Assembly (NCBI GenBank): GCA_041389725.1
Contig: JAWKRG010000007.1
Coordinates: forward strand, 489,083 to 553,082
Direction: 5' to 3'
Length of the DNA stretch: 64,000 bases
Source: Polyangiaceae bacterium
GTDB lineage: Bacteria; Myxococcota_A; Polyangia; Polyangiales; Polyangiaceae
Shown: positions 53,834-63,256 of the stretch, one piece after another
How positions within the stretch are numbered: the first letter of the stretch is position 1
Layout of the letters: each line of letters opens with the position of its first letter
Notes under the pieces: generated by a model
Told to the model about the DNA's origin: nothing
Database searches by the model: none
What the model saw: only the letters and a program-made list of their open reading frames with translations
Made by a program: the position numbers and the translations under genes

Positions 53834-56797
53834 TCACTTGTGAACTTCCGCGATGGCCGCGATCTTGCCCTTGCCGTGGCACATCAAGCACTGCTCCTGA
53901 GTGTTCAGGGCGGTGCCGCGCGGCGCGTAGTAGGACCCACCGAAGGCCTTGAAGTGATTCTGGGCGATGGTGGAGTCGTGGCAGGCGCCGCAGGCCGCCG
54001 TGATCGGCGAGTGCACCAGGGTGGTGTCCTCGGCGAAACAGGGATTCGCCTGGGAGCAGGTGCAGGGCGAGCCGGCCGAGCAGACCGCCGGTGCCGTGTT
54101 GGCGCCGGTGTACTGCGTCCCGACAGTGCGCGTCCCCGAGGTGGTGTAGCCCGAACCGTAGGCCGTGTTCGGCGTGACGTAGGGCGAGATGAACGGACCG
54201 ACCGTCGCGGGGGCAACGGGGTTCGGGTCGTAGCCGCTACCGGTTGCCGCGTAGCTGTAGAGCATGTTCGGCACGTTGTTCGCCGTAGAGCTCACGCTGA
54301 AGTCGTAGCCGCCTGGGACGTGGCACTGCGTACAAGTGTTGAGGACGCCCGGATAGGTGACCTCCCAAGCCTTGATCTCGCCATGCCAGGTGAAGGGCAC
54401 GTTGCGCTTCCCGCCTCCGTGGATGGCGTGGATGATGTCCTTGGCGTTCACGGCCCAACCGCTGTTGACGCGGTTCGGGTTGTGGCAGAACGAGCAGGTC
54501 GGCCCGTCGTTGCGCTGACCGCTGTGGTACGTTGGGGTCACGCCCAAGCCGTCGTGGCAGTTGTTGCAACGCGCGGTCTCGACGATGCTGCGACGCATCG
54601 AGCTGCTGTTCGTCCCCGTCGCCTTCCAGACGTTCGGCGCCGGTACGATGAGGCCACCGATCTTGGTGGTCGCGTTGTACGGGAACCCCGTGAGGTCCGT
54701 CTGCGTCAGGGGCTGGGTGCTGCTCATGCTGTAGGTGTATCCGATACCGCCGGTCAGGAACTTGGCGGTGCTCGGCAACGTCGTGCTCAGCACGGTCAGG
54801 GTGTAGTAGCCCGTGGTCGCGTCCTTCTCCAACTTGCAGTCCGTCGCGGCGCTGGGCCCGTTGATCCAGCAGGTCCTGATGTACTTGCTGGTCGTCGCGT
54901 TGAAGTCGACCGGGGCGGCGATGCCGTCCTGGGGCAGCGTGTAGGCAAAGTACGCGCTGGGGGACCCGACGAAGCCCGTCAGGAGTTCCGGCTTGTTCGT
55001 CGCATCGTAGGTGCCGAAGTCGACGTCCGTGCCGTCCTTCTTGAGCTTGAAGACGATCTGCGGGTTCTTGTTGGCGTCGAGCTTCACCGCGCTCACGTCA
55101 TAGGTGATCTGGGCCGCGCCGGTCGGGACGTAGCCCGCGGCGGCCATCCAAGCCGCGTTGCTGTTCGCGCTTGGCAGGCAGGGGGCCGACAGGGTGCAGG
55201 TGAGTGGGCTGGCCACCGTGCCGCTCACGCCCTTGTTGTTCACGGAGTCCCATTGCCAGCCCATGCGACGGTACTGGCCATCGGGCGAATCCGGCAGCGT
55301 GCCGCTGGTGATGGTGTTCGGCGGAGCGACGGGCTCGTGGTAGCCCGCAACCTTGCCGGCGCCGCCGTGGCACGTGGCGGCGCTGCAGCCCGTGTCATCC
55401 GGCTGCGCGAGCCCGCTGTGCATCTTGCGACCCACCGGCGCTGGCGACACGAACGAGATGTCGTCATGGCAGGCGCCGCATGCTCGACGGCTGATCCCGG
55501 TCTCCCAGTTGTCCGCCTTGGCGGCAGTATTGTGGCACTTCTCGCAGTTGCGCACGTCCTGGGCGTAGGTCACCTCGTCATACTGAACTGCCGAGTATTG
55601 TCCGCTGCCGTTGGCGCGATCGGGCTTGAGGCGGAGCTCTTCACCCATGTGGATCTTGTGAATGAACACCGGCATGTTGATCACGGCCTCGCCGTTGATC
55701 ACGCTGGCGTTGCCGCTCCACTTCACCGTGCCGGGAGTGGTACCGGCCGTCATGGTCGGCTCGGTATTCGGACTGCCGGAGCTCGAGAAGCGGCGCTGGT
55801 CGTTGTGGCAGGCCACGCAGGTGCCCACGTCGTAGCGGGTACCGCTGTGGAACGCCGCGGTCGCGTTGGCCGGGGCCTTGAAGTCCGAGTGGCACTTCAT
55901 GCACGAGTCTTGGTTGATCTTCTCGTTTTTGCCGGTCTCGTCGGAGCCAGTCTGCGGGATCAAATCCATCCAGGCGTCCATTGGCCGGAAGGGGTTGCCG
56001 CTCTTGTAGGCGAGCACCACCACGCGGTGAGTCTTGTCGGCTTCGTACTTGGTGCCGGCGTTGGCCTCGTCGGTGATGTTCTTGTCGAAGGTGTAGGTAT
56101 ACGTGCCATCACCGAGGTCGATCAGGGTGCCTTGGCCCGCCGTAGCGGTGCCCGAGGAGTTCGCCGACTCGGTGCTGGCCGAGCTCGTGGCGTTCGCCGC
56201 GTTGTAGCTGACCCAGGTGTCAATCGCCGCGCCATTCACGCCGAGAGCGGAGGGGGTGCCCACCACCAGCTTGAGGACCGAGGCACGCCAGGTTAGTCCG
56301 GCGCCCGAGGTCAGGGAGTCCATGCCCGTGACCGGGTTGCCGTTGCGGTCGGTGATCAGCATCGTGATGACCGGCTTGCCCGTCGACGGGAAGTCTACCT
56401 TGATGATCTTCAAGGTGGGATCGAGGGCGGCCTTCTCGGCGTCGGTCAGCTGGTTGTAGTCCTTGAGAGCGTCCGAGACGGTGATGGTCGTGCCATCGGT
56501 GCACGTGATCGTCTTGGTGCCGTTGTTGTTGTCGACGAGCGTGCAGGAGATGCCCGCTTCACCCGGGGGACCTGCTTCACCGGGGTCTCCAGGGGGACCG
56601 CTGTCACCCGGGGTGCCTTGGCCACCCGCCGGCACGGTCACCACGGTGTCGCCGCAAGTGATCGTGAGCGTCCCGTCGTCGTTGTCTACGACCGTACAGG
56701 AGTCACCAGTCACTCCCGCTTTGCCTTGATCGCCGTCGCACGCGACGGTCAACAGCAGACCGGCCGCGCCTGCAGCCAGAAATGGAAATCGCAACAT
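53834..56797 (-). CDS. Decaheme c-type cytochrome lipoprotein (OmcA/MtrC-like) with collagen-like segment
   Basis: 987 residues from the ATG at 56797, which gives a lipoprotein signal peptide with lipobox TVAC; the frame is open to 57124. I count ten haem motifs: nine CxxCH (for example CMKCH, CVACH, CEKCH, CGACH twice, CNNCH, CSFCH, CTQCH, CLMCH) and one with four spacer residues (CSAATCH). Lipidation, size and haem number match the OmcA/MtrC family of outer-membrane decahaem cytochromes that move electrons to extracellular acceptors. After the lipidated Cys are short repeated beta units (SCTVVDNDDGTLTITC and a relative) and a collagen-like Gly-X-Y run (GTPGDSGPPGDPGEAGPPGEAG). No MtrA/MtrB-type partner is in the window. 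Confidence 0.92.
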   Translation of the reverse strand: MLRFPFLAAGAAGLLLTVACDGDQGKAGVTGDSCTVVDNDDGTLTITCGDTVVTVPAGGQGTPGDSGPPGDPGEAGPPGEAGISCTLVDNNNGTKTITCTDGTTITVSDALKDYNQLTDAEKAALDPTLKIIKVDFPSTGKPVITMLITDRNGNPVTGMDSLTSGAGLTWRASVLKLVVGTPSALGVNGAAIDTWVSYNAANATSSASTESANSSGTATAGQGTLIDLGDGTYTYTFDKNITDEANAGTKYEADKTHRVVVLAYKSGNPFRPMDAWMDLIPQTGSDETGKNEKINQDSCMKCHSDFKAPANATAAFHSGTRYDVGTCVACHNDQRRFSSSGSPNTEPTMTAGTTPGTVKWSGNASVINGEAVINMPVFIHKIHMGEELRLKPDRANGSGQYSAVQYDEVTYAQDVRNCEKCHNTAAKADNWETGISRRACGACHDDISFVSPAPVGRKMHSGLAQPDDTGCSAATCHGGAGKVAGYHEPVAPPNTITSGTLPDSPDGQYRRMGWQWDSVNNKGVSGTVASPLTCTLSAPCLPSANSNAAWMAAAGYVPTGAAQITYDVSAVKLDANKNPQIVFKLKKDGTDVDFGTYDATNKPELLTGFVGSPSAYFAYTLPQDGIAAPVDFNATTSKYIRTCWINGPSAATDCKLEKDATTGYYTLTVLSTTLPSTAKFLTGGIGYTYSMSSTQPLTQTDLTGFPYNATTKIGGLIVPAPNVWKATGTNSSSMRRSIVETARCNNCHDGLGVTPTYHSGQRNDGPTCSFCHNPNRVNSGWAVNAKDIIHAIHGGGKRNVPFTWHGEIKAWEVTYPGVLNTCTQCHVPGGYDFSVSSTANNVPNMLYSYAATGSGYDPNPVAPATVGPFISPYVTPNTAYGSGYTTSGTRTVGTQYTGANTAPAVCSAGSPCTCSQANPCFAEDTTLVHSPITAACGACHDSTIAQNHFKAFGGSYYAPRGTALNTQEQCLMCHGKGKIAAIAEVHK

Positions 56798-57023
56798 TCG
56801 GGGTTCTCCAGTCCCCCCGCCCAACGCGAGGGAATCGGGCGGCGGCCTGCAAAAGGCGGGCCTGGGCCAAAGTGCTCCTAAACGTGTCCGTTTGCGTAAA
56901 CTTGGCGTTGGACTGGACACGAACGCGCGCCGTTCGCGCGAAGTCGCTCCTGCAAAATGCGGTGCCGACGTCGGCACGGCGCAAGCGCGCGGCGGCGCCA
57001 ACACACAAACCCATTCCATCGGC

Positions 57024-57104
57024 TCGCGGAAACCGAAGAACGCACTTTGGATGGCGCCTGCAAGCAAACTACTCGTCAGCGTCGCGGAACCCGAAGAACG
57101 CACT
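57024..57104. repeat. 23-bp direct repeat: duplicated end of the WG-repeat gene
   Basis: 57024-57046 and 57082-57104 are identical except for one base. The second copy encodes the C-terminal AFFGFRD of the WG-repeat protein; the first lies just beyond its stop codon. It looks like a small duplication of the gene end that extended the 3' region. No functional role is evident. Confidence 0.5.
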
Positions 57105-58217
57105 CGGGTGAAAGCCCTTGGCACCGATCAAGTCGAACAGCGGAGCGGTGGCAGGAGCGGCCTTGGGCCCCCAAACCGCGACGCCCCGCTTGTCGATCCA
57201 GGCGACGAACTCCTCGCCGGACTCCTCGTTCCAACCACTCACCAACGCCAGGCTACCGGTGAAATCACGGACGTCTTTGTACTGAGGCTTCACGATGAGT
57301 TCGAGCTTCGGATCCACGAAACCCCAGCGCCCTTGTCGCACCGCCGCCCGACCGGAGACAAACGGTCGCGCTAGCTCAAAGGAGCCCTTCATCTTCCCCT
57401 GCCGGTCGACGAAACCGTAGCGACCGCTGCGTCGCACGAGCCCCCACCCGCTCGAGAAGCTCCCGGCCGCATCGAACTGCGGCTCGATCGCCACCTTCAG
57501 ATTGCGGTCGACGTACCCCCACTTGCCCCCGGCATCGAACGCCGCAAGACCTTCGGAGAAGTTGCCCACCGCTTCCCACTTTGGCTCGCCGAGCTGTTTG
57601 CCCGTAGGGTCGATGAACGTCCAGCCACCAGCCTTCACCGCCGCCCGCTCTTCGGAGAAGGACCGCACCCGTTCCCAGCCCGGTTTTCCCGACGGCGCGA
57701 TGCGCTTCCCGGACTTGTCGACGAAAACGAAGCGAGGGCCACCCTCGGCGGCGACTTCCACCCACGCGAGTCCTCCGTTGAAGGGCCCGGCGCGCACGAA
57801 CTGGGGCTCGATTGCCCACTTGCCAGTCTTGTCGATGTAGCCGAACGCCGGCTTGTCGGCCTTCGCTATGTCTTTGACCACAGCGAGCCCCTCGCTGAAG
57901 CTGCTTGGCTCGCCGAACTTCTGCGGGTCCAACGTCAGCACAGGCTTGCAGCTCGTGTCGAAATAGGTTGGCGGGTTCGTTCGCACCACCCAGCCGTCGC
58001 GAAACTGCTGGTCGGTCGGGCAGGCATCGAGCACGACCTTTCCCGTCGCGTCGATGTACTGAGTCTCGGCTCCCGCCGAAGGAAGTGGGTAGAGACCTTC
58101 TGCATATCCGCCGCGCAGGGGCGGCTCGCCCTGGCAGCTCGAGCAAGCGGTGAGGCTCGCCGCGAGTAGAAGACCCCAGGAACCATGGCGCAAACACGCA
58201 GAGAGACGGCTGTTCAT
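57069..58217 (-). CDS. WG-repeat lipoprotein
   Basis: 382 residues. Signal peptide ends at LTAC. The mature protein has seven or more WG-type repeats: units with F(S/N)EGLA.V, followed by GKWGYID(K/R)TGK and I.PQF. These repeats form beta-structure and are common in exported proteins; function is unknown. It is in the same direction as the decaheme gene with a 271-bp gap, so separate transcription is likely. Confidence 0.85.
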   Translation of the reverse strand: MNSRLSACLRHGSWGLLLAASLTACSSCQGEPPLRGGYAEGLYPLPSAGAETQYIDATGKVVLDACPTDQQFRDGWVVRTNPPTYFDTSCKPVLTLDPQKFGEPSSFSEGLAVVKDIAKADKPAFGYIDKTGKWAIEPQFVRAGPFNGGLAWVEVAAEGGPRFVFVDKSGKRIAPSGKPGWERVRSFSEERAAVKAGGWTFIDPTGKQLGEPKWEAVGNFSEGLAAFDAGGKWGYVDRNLKVAIEPQFDAAGSFSSGWGLVRRSGRYGFVDRQGKMKGSFELARPFVSGRAAVRQGRWGFVDPKLELIVKPQYKDVRDFTGSLALVSGWNEESGEEFVAWIDKRGVAVWGPKAAPATAPLFDLIGAKGFHPSAFFGFRDADE

Positions 58218-58425
58218 CGATCAACCTTTGGCCTTCGAGACCGAATGCGCGAGTGAGTATCACAAGACCGCCATGCGGGCGACGCCGTCCGCGTGGCTTT
58301 TCTCGAAAGCTGCAGCCGAAGCGTGGTCCGGCGCAACGCAAAGAGATGCCCCGGCCAGACGCGCGAAAAGCGGTCGCTTCCGCGATCAGCGCGACGCTCT
58401 GCCGGACGGCTGCTAGCGTGCGCTC

Positions 58426-59649
58426 ATGAACTCGCTCGGTGGTCTCAGAAAGCATCTGCTTCTCGCTTTGGTTGGTGCATCGGCGTGTGCACCCAGGAAA
58501 TCGGTCGAGCACGAGCCAATTCCAGGGCCTCAGGTCCGTCACGAACCCGAAAGCGAACGGACCGTCGGCGAATCCCAATTCGCGACGCCGACAGGTGACG
58601 GGCAGGAGCCAGCCAGCTGCCAGCATGAGCTGACCCGCTACTGTTTTGCGCCCTTCGAGCTTCAGAAGATCCTCGCGAGTTGCGGGCCACCGAAAAAACC
58701 CGAGGATGGGCACGGTTGTTTGACCCGAGAAGGCTACGCGTCGTGCGGTGCTTCCGTGGTCTCCGGACCAAATTTCGACAATGGACAATGCTGCTATCAA
58801 GTGTGTCAGCAGCCGGCCCTGCCGGGTGGTCGTCCGCTGCGGGTGGCGGAAGGCTATCGCCGTTCGGCGGCGGAGAAGCGCGACGATTGGACGGGACTCC
58901 CCGCGTCCACGGCAGACTCCATCGACGACGCAACTCGCGCGGCGCTCGCCCTTGCCTGGACTGAGGACGGACTGACGGAGCACGCGTCGATCGCCTCCTT
59001 TGCACGCTTCACCCTCGAGCTGTTGGCGGTCGGAGCTCCACCGGAGTTCTTGTCGGAGGCGCAGCGCGGCGGCCGTGACGAGGTGGAACACGCGCAACTC
59101 TGCTTCGCTCTCGCGGCTCGCTTCGGTGGTGTGCCCTGCGGCCCCGGTCCCCTCGCTCTCTCGGGGGTGAGCCCGCGCGAGACGCTACGCGACATCGTCC
59201 TCGCGACCGTGTCGGAGGGATGCGTCGCCGAAACCATTGGCGCGTCGCTCGCGAGCGAGCAACTCGCGCGCTGTACCGACGACGCCACGCGCCGTGTGCT
59301 CCACCGCATCGCGCGGGACGAAGCAGACCATGCTGCGCTGGCGTGGCGGTTCGTCGCCTGGGCGCTTGGCATCGCGCCGGAGCTCGCAGCGGAGGTGGAA
59401 CGAGCAGCGCAGACCGCGCTCAGGGAATGGGCTGCGCCTCGCGATGAGCGTTACGAGATGGACGAAGCGCTCTGGCATCGCTTCGGACGGCTCGGCGCTG
59501 GCGAGATTGCTGCACTCGCGAGGCGCACTGCGCACGAGGTAATCCGTCCTTGCCTGGACCAACTTCGGTCGCTGGGATCGGCCCCGAGGCAGGCGCGGCC
59601 CCTCGAGCAGCACGAGGGGCCTCAGGCGGCGCTTCCGGGCCGCGGCTGA
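58426..59649 (+). CDS. Lipoprotein with Cys-rich segment and ferritin-like domain
   Basis: 407 residues. A signal peptide ends at SAC. Residues about 65-130 contain nine Cys, with a CHELTRYC start and a CCYQVC end. Residues about 170-350 form a ferritin-like four-helix domain: TEHASIASFARF (Glu/His), DEVEHAQLCFA (ExxH), EGCVAETIGAS (Glu) and RDEADHAALAW (ExxH). This is a complete di-iron ligand set. An iron-binding or oxidising role at the cell surface is inferred. It is divergent from the WG-repeat gene. Confidence 0.8.
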   Translation: MNSLGGLRKHLLLALVGASACAPRKSVEHEPIPGPQVRHEPESERTVGESQFATPTGDGQEPASCQHELTRYCFAPFELQKILASCGPPKKPEDGHGCLTREGYASCGASVVSGPNFDNGQCCYQVCQQPALPGGRPLRVAEGYRRSAAEKRDDWTGLPASTADSIDDATRAALALAWTEDGLTEHASIASFARFTLELLAVGAPPEFLSEAQRGGRDEVEHAQLCFALAARFGGVPCGPGPLALSGVSPRETLRDIVLATVSEGCVAETIGASLASEQLARCTDDATRRVLHRIARDEADHAALAWRFVAWALGIAPELAAEVERAAQTALREWAAPRDERYEMDEALWHRFGRLGAGEIAALARRTAHEVIRPCLDQLRSLGSAPRQARPLEQHEGPQAALPGRG

Positions 59650-59738
59650 CGCCCGCGCACCGCTCGGCCCTCGCCAGCATGAAAATGCAGGCCGCTTATT
59701 GGTACCGGCTCGAGCGCCCCGGCTAGCATGCCGCGGCA

Positions 59739-60062
59739 GTGATCACTCATCTCGGGCGCCGCGTCACGGAAGCAGCCTTGTGCCTGTTCGCCGCCCTGGG
59801 ATTCTGTTTCGTGCCCCTGGGGCAGCGTACTGGCCTCGGGCACGCCAAGGCGATCATAGCGACGGGTCCGGCAAAAGAAGCGCGCGACGGCGTGTTCGAA
59901 GCCTTCGACCAACTGAAAAGCGCCGTGCTGGGTTCCGGCGAGTCGTCCAAGCCCGCAGCACCCGCCGCCTCGGCGAGCCCCTCGAAGCCGGCAATGCTCA
60001 AACTCGACTCCATCGACGGTCCCGACGCCAGCGTGCCCTACCAGTACGTCAAACATCCGTAG
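59739..60062 (+). CDS. Small exported protein of unknown function
   Basis: 107 residues with an N-terminal hydrophobic segment (about 10-27) and an Ala/Pro/Ser-rich tail. No motif is recognised. It has no clear ribosome-binding site and may not be real, but the reading frame keeps coding-like composition and does not overlap another good gene. Confidence 0.4.
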   Translation: MITHLGRRVTEAALCLFAALGFCFVPLGQRTGLGHAKAIIATGPAKEARDGVFEAFDQLKSAVLGSGESSKPAAPAASASPSKPAMLKLDSIDGPDASVPYQYVKHP

Positions 60063-60219
60063 CCGCTGCGACCAGACTCGCGCGCGCGTCGCCGGATCGA
60101 CTCCCCCACGAGTCCTGGTCGACTCCACGAGGGAAGGTCTCCCCTTCCGACCTTCCGTACTTCCTGTGGCTTCTTCTCTTGCTCGACCCTCGGCTTTGAG
60201 TCCTGCTCGGCGGGCGGCT

Positions 60220-61509
60220 TCACGGCAACTGAATGCGATGAACGACCACCGGATTGCCCTGCGCAGGTGACGGGGCGTCGGTGACGACGAACACGGTGCT
60301 CGTGCTGGGCGTCGCGCTGGTCGTCAGGGTGCAGGTCTGGTTGAGCGAGATGAAAGGCGATAGCACGTTCACACCCACGGCATCGGCGGGGGCGCGATTG
60401 TAGAGCGTGATGGTGGGCTGGGCCGTGAGCGCGGACACGGACAGCAGCCCTGCGTTGGCGATCAACTCGTCCATCTCGCCACCGGCAGCTGCCAGGACGA
60501 CGACCGTGCCGCCCGCCTTCGCGAACTGATCGATGGGCCCGGCCAGGCTGGTACCGATGGATCCCAGCACGCCCGCGGGTGCGGCGGACTGATCGTAGAT
60601 CAACAGGGTGTCGAAGCTCAGCACGCTCAGCTTCGCGATCACGTCGTTGGATGTCGTAGCGGGTGTGATCACGAAGTTCCGGTTCTTCGCGCTTGCCGCC
60701 CAACCGAGGGCCTGTCCGACCTTCGCTTTGACGGGTGCCGTGGTGTACTGCTCGTAGGCCAGGATTCGCACCGGATCCTTCAAGGGCAGGAGCGCCGCGT
60801 TGCCGAGCAGCAGCGTCTGCGGCGAGTTCTGAAAAGCCTGCGCGTAGTTCATGCACGCTGTGACCACGTGCCCCACGAGGGCGCCTACGCACTGACCGCT
60901 CTGGCAGATGCCGCTGGGGCACACGTTGCCGCACTTGCCGCAGTTGAGGGGGTCACTGTTCGTGTCGACGCACTGGCCTGCGCACTCCACCAGCGGCGGA
61001 TTGCATAGCGGTACGCACATGAAACCGCCGTCCACCAGATCGCACAGCCCGGTTGGGCTCTTGCACTGCGTGAAGCAGTCGCCGCAGTGGGCCGCGGTGT
61101 TGTAGGGCGGCACGCAGGCGTCGCCCGCGTCGCCGGACGAACCATCCCCGGCGGAACCGTCTCCACTCGAACCGTCCCCGCCCGTGCCGTCATTGGGCGC
61201 GTCTCCAGGCGGAAGGCGGTCGGCCTTGCCGTCCCAATCTGCGTCGGGATCGTGCCCGTCCGTCGAACCGTCGGCGCTCGCGTCTCCGCCGCACACGCCG
61301 GCCAGGCATGCAACCCCAGGGGGACAGACGTTGCCACAGCGCCCGCAGTGATTCGTGTCGCGACTCAGATCCCTGCAGTTGCCGCTGCAGATCGTGAGTC
61401 CCTCACGACACTCGCCACCGATCACTCCGCCGGAGGTGCAAGACGCCGGCAGCAGTGCGCCCACACTCACGGCGAGAAGCCCGCGGATCCAGTTGCGACT
61501 GGGTGTCAT
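60220..61509 (-). CDS. Lipoprotein with Stig1-like Cys-rich repeats
   Basis: 429 residues. Signal peptide ends at PASC. Cys-rich units of the Stig1 type lie at about 33-75 (NHCGRCGNVCPPGVAC) and 155-205 (LNCGKCGNVCPSGIC), with a degenerate unit between them. An Asp/Gly-rich linker (about 75-130) separates them. The C-terminal 220 residues look like an alpha/beta domain with Rossmann-like strands. Its start overlaps the OmpA-type gene before it by 4 bp (ATGA), so the pair is coupled. It is probably on the cell surface. Confidence 0.75.
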   Translation of the reverse strand: MTPSRNWIRGLLAVSVGALLPASCTSGGVIGGECREGLTICSGNCRDLSRDTNHCGRCGNVCPPGVACLAGVCGGDASADGSTDGHDPDADWDGKADRLPPGDAPNDGTGGDGSSGDGSAGDGSSGDAGDACVPPYNTAAHCGDCFTQCKSPTGLCDLVDGGFMCVPLCNPPLVECAGQCVDTNSDPLNCGKCGNVCPSGICQSGQCVGALVGHVVTACMNYAQAFQNSPQTLLLGNAALLPLKDPVRILAYEQYTTAPVKAKVGQALGWAASAKNRNFVITPATTSNDVIAKLSVLSFDTLLIYDQSAAPAGVLGSIGTSLAGPIDQFAKAGGTVVVLAAAGGEMDELIANAGLLSVSALTAQPTITLYNRAPADAVGVNVLSPFISLNQTCTLTTSATPSTSTVFVVTDAPSPAQGNPVVVHRIQLP

Positions 61510-62924
61510 CGCTCACCTCCAGCGGCGGCGCCGCGACCGGTCGTAGGCTTGACCTTGATCTGACGCGTGATCTGGAACTCGACGCGGCGATTCATGAACC
61601 ACGCACGCTCGCTCTTCTTGTCGACCATCGGTTGACTCGAGCCGAAGCCCTTGGCTGACAGTCGTTCCTTGACCAAGCCCTTGCTGGCCAGGAACTCTGC
61701 CACCGAAGCAGCACGGTCCTGCGATAGCTTCTCGTTGAACCATTCCGGGCCGCGTTCGTCCGTGTGCCCTTGCACTTCCACGTGAACCCAGCTCGGGTTG
61801 TCCGCGATCAGCTGGGCGACGCGCTCGAGCAAGGGGTAGCTCACGGGGCGAATCTTGGCGCTGTTGACCCAGAAGTGCACGCGATCGTCGAGGTAGATCT
61901 TGTCGCCGACTACGCGAACCTGCTCGGCGTCAGGACAGCCGTCGTCGTCGGCGTAGCCGTTCTTGACTTCGGGCTCGTCGGGGCACTTGTCGTCCTTGTC
62001 CGGAATGCCGTCCTTGTCGTTGTCGTCGTCGGGACAACCGTCCTGATCCTCGAAGCCGTCTCGATCCTCCGGATCGTTCGGACACTTGTCGTCGCCGTCC
62101 AGAATGGCGTCCTGGTCGTTGTCCCGATCCGGGCAGCCGTCCTGGTCTTCGAAGCCGTCCTTGTCTTCGGGGTCGTTGGCGCACTGGTCGACGATGTCTT
62201 CGATGCCGTCGAGATCGTTGTCCAGCTCGGGGCAGCCGTCGTCGTCTTGCCAACCATCGGGGTCCTCACGGTCGTCCGGGCAACGATCGATGGAGTCCTT
62301 GATGCCATCGCCGTCGCGATCCCCGTCGACTGCCGGCTTGCCCTTGCCCACGAAACCGTGAACTCCGAACACAAGGATGTTGGCGTCGGCCGGACGCAGC
62401 TCGTCGTCGGGCTGGAACACGTGGACGAATCCCACCGTCGGACCGACTCCGTAGGCACCGCGACCGAAAAGGTAATCCCAACCGGCATACGCATCAAAAC
62501 TGGGTCTGACTGTCTGAGCGGTGAGCGCCGGCCCACCCGCCGCCGAAAGCCACAACCCGGCAGCGCTCCAACCGCTCTCGTAGTCCCAGCTCGCGTAGAA
62601 CGGACGCAATCGCGCTCCGAGTCCGACTTGCCCACTGGTGAACGAGCTCTCGGGCTTGATGTTCGGGTCCGCGGGATCTGCAGACTTGTCGAACCACAGG
62701 CCACCCACTTGCAGCGCGAGGCCCAGGCTTGGCGTCAACGGCAGCTCCATCGCAGCCGTCCCGGACACACCCAGACTGAACTCGTCTTTCTGATGGCCCG
62801 TGATCGCCTTGGCGATACCGGCGTTGCCGTGCCAGCGCAGCGGCTCGGCGTGCAGCGCAGCGGGAGTCAGCACACACGTCAGGAGGCACGTGAGGGCAAC
62901 TCCCGCCGCGACGACGCGTCGCAC
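61506..62924 (-). CDS. OmpA-family outer-membrane protein with TSP3 repeats
   Basis: 472 residues if it starts at the GTG at 62924, which yields a clean signal peptide (MRRVVAAGVAL...ALHA). The frame extends to 63122 (and ATG 63104) but that part is Arg-rich and unlike a signal sequence; the start is uncertain. Then a beta-barrel-like part (about 30-200), five TSP3-type units (DRDGDGIKDSIDRCPDD, DNDLDGIEDIVDQC, DNDQDAILDGDDKC, DNDKDGIPDKDDKC and a partial one), and a C-terminal OmpA domain with VQGHTDERG, LSQDRAASV and NRRVEF. It is translationally coupled to the Stig1-like lipoprotein. Confidence 0.82.
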   Translation of the reverse strand: MRRVVAAGVALTCLLTCVLTPAALHAEPLRWHGNAGIAKAITGHQKDEFSLGVSGTAAMELPLTPSLGLALQVGGLWFDKSADPADPNIKPESSFTSGQVGLGARLRPFYASWDYESGWSAAGLWLSAAGGPALTAQTVRPSFDAYAGWDYLFGRGAYGVGPTVGFVHVFQPDDELRPADANILVFGVHGFVGKGKPAVDGDRDGDGIKDSIDRCPDDREDPDGWQDDDGCPELDNDLDGIEDIVDQCANDPEDKDGFEDQDGCPDRDNDQDAILDGDDKCPNDPEDRDGFEDQDGCPDDDNDKDGIPDKDDKCPDEPEVKNGYADDDGCPDAEQVRVVGDKIYLDDRVHFWVNSAKIRPVSYPLLERVAQLIADNPSWVHVEVQGHTDERGPEWFNEKLSQDRAASVAEFLASKGLVKERLSAKGFGSSQPMVDKKSERAWFMNRRVEFQITRQIKVKPTTGRGAAAGGER

Positions 62925-63256
62925 GCTTCGTGATCTCGCGCGCAACCGCGTCGCTTCCGACGCTGTCGTCTTGCTGACACCTGCTACCGCGCTCAGGGTC
63001 AACGCGCTGACGCCGCGGCCGGCGCGCAGCGGTGCCGCTGGACGTGTGTTTCGTGAAAAGCCGCGTGTTTTGCGGCGGTTGTCCCAAAAGGGGGGCGCTT
63101 CCATGCGCGACCAGACCCGCATCGCTTGGAGACATTGCGAACGCCGTGCCGACTTTCACGCCTGGGTGGCATGCGGGTTGCTGAGTTCATCGTCTTTCCT
63201 CGAAACCCCTGAAATCGCAGCGAAACCTGACACACCCTGTGCCAAGGAAGACGAAC

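Noticed and set aside
53732..56296. 854-residue plus-strand ORF opposite the decaheme gene
   Set aside because: It mirrors the real gene in a GC-rich region. The minus strand has ten haem motifs and a lipoprotein signal peptide; the plus-strand product is Arg/Val/Ala-rich without any motif.
57376..59097. 573-residue minus-strand ORF covering the WG-repeat gene and the start of the ferritin-like gene
   Set aside because: It overlaps the WG-repeat gene in another frame and the ferritin-like gene in antisense; no motif.
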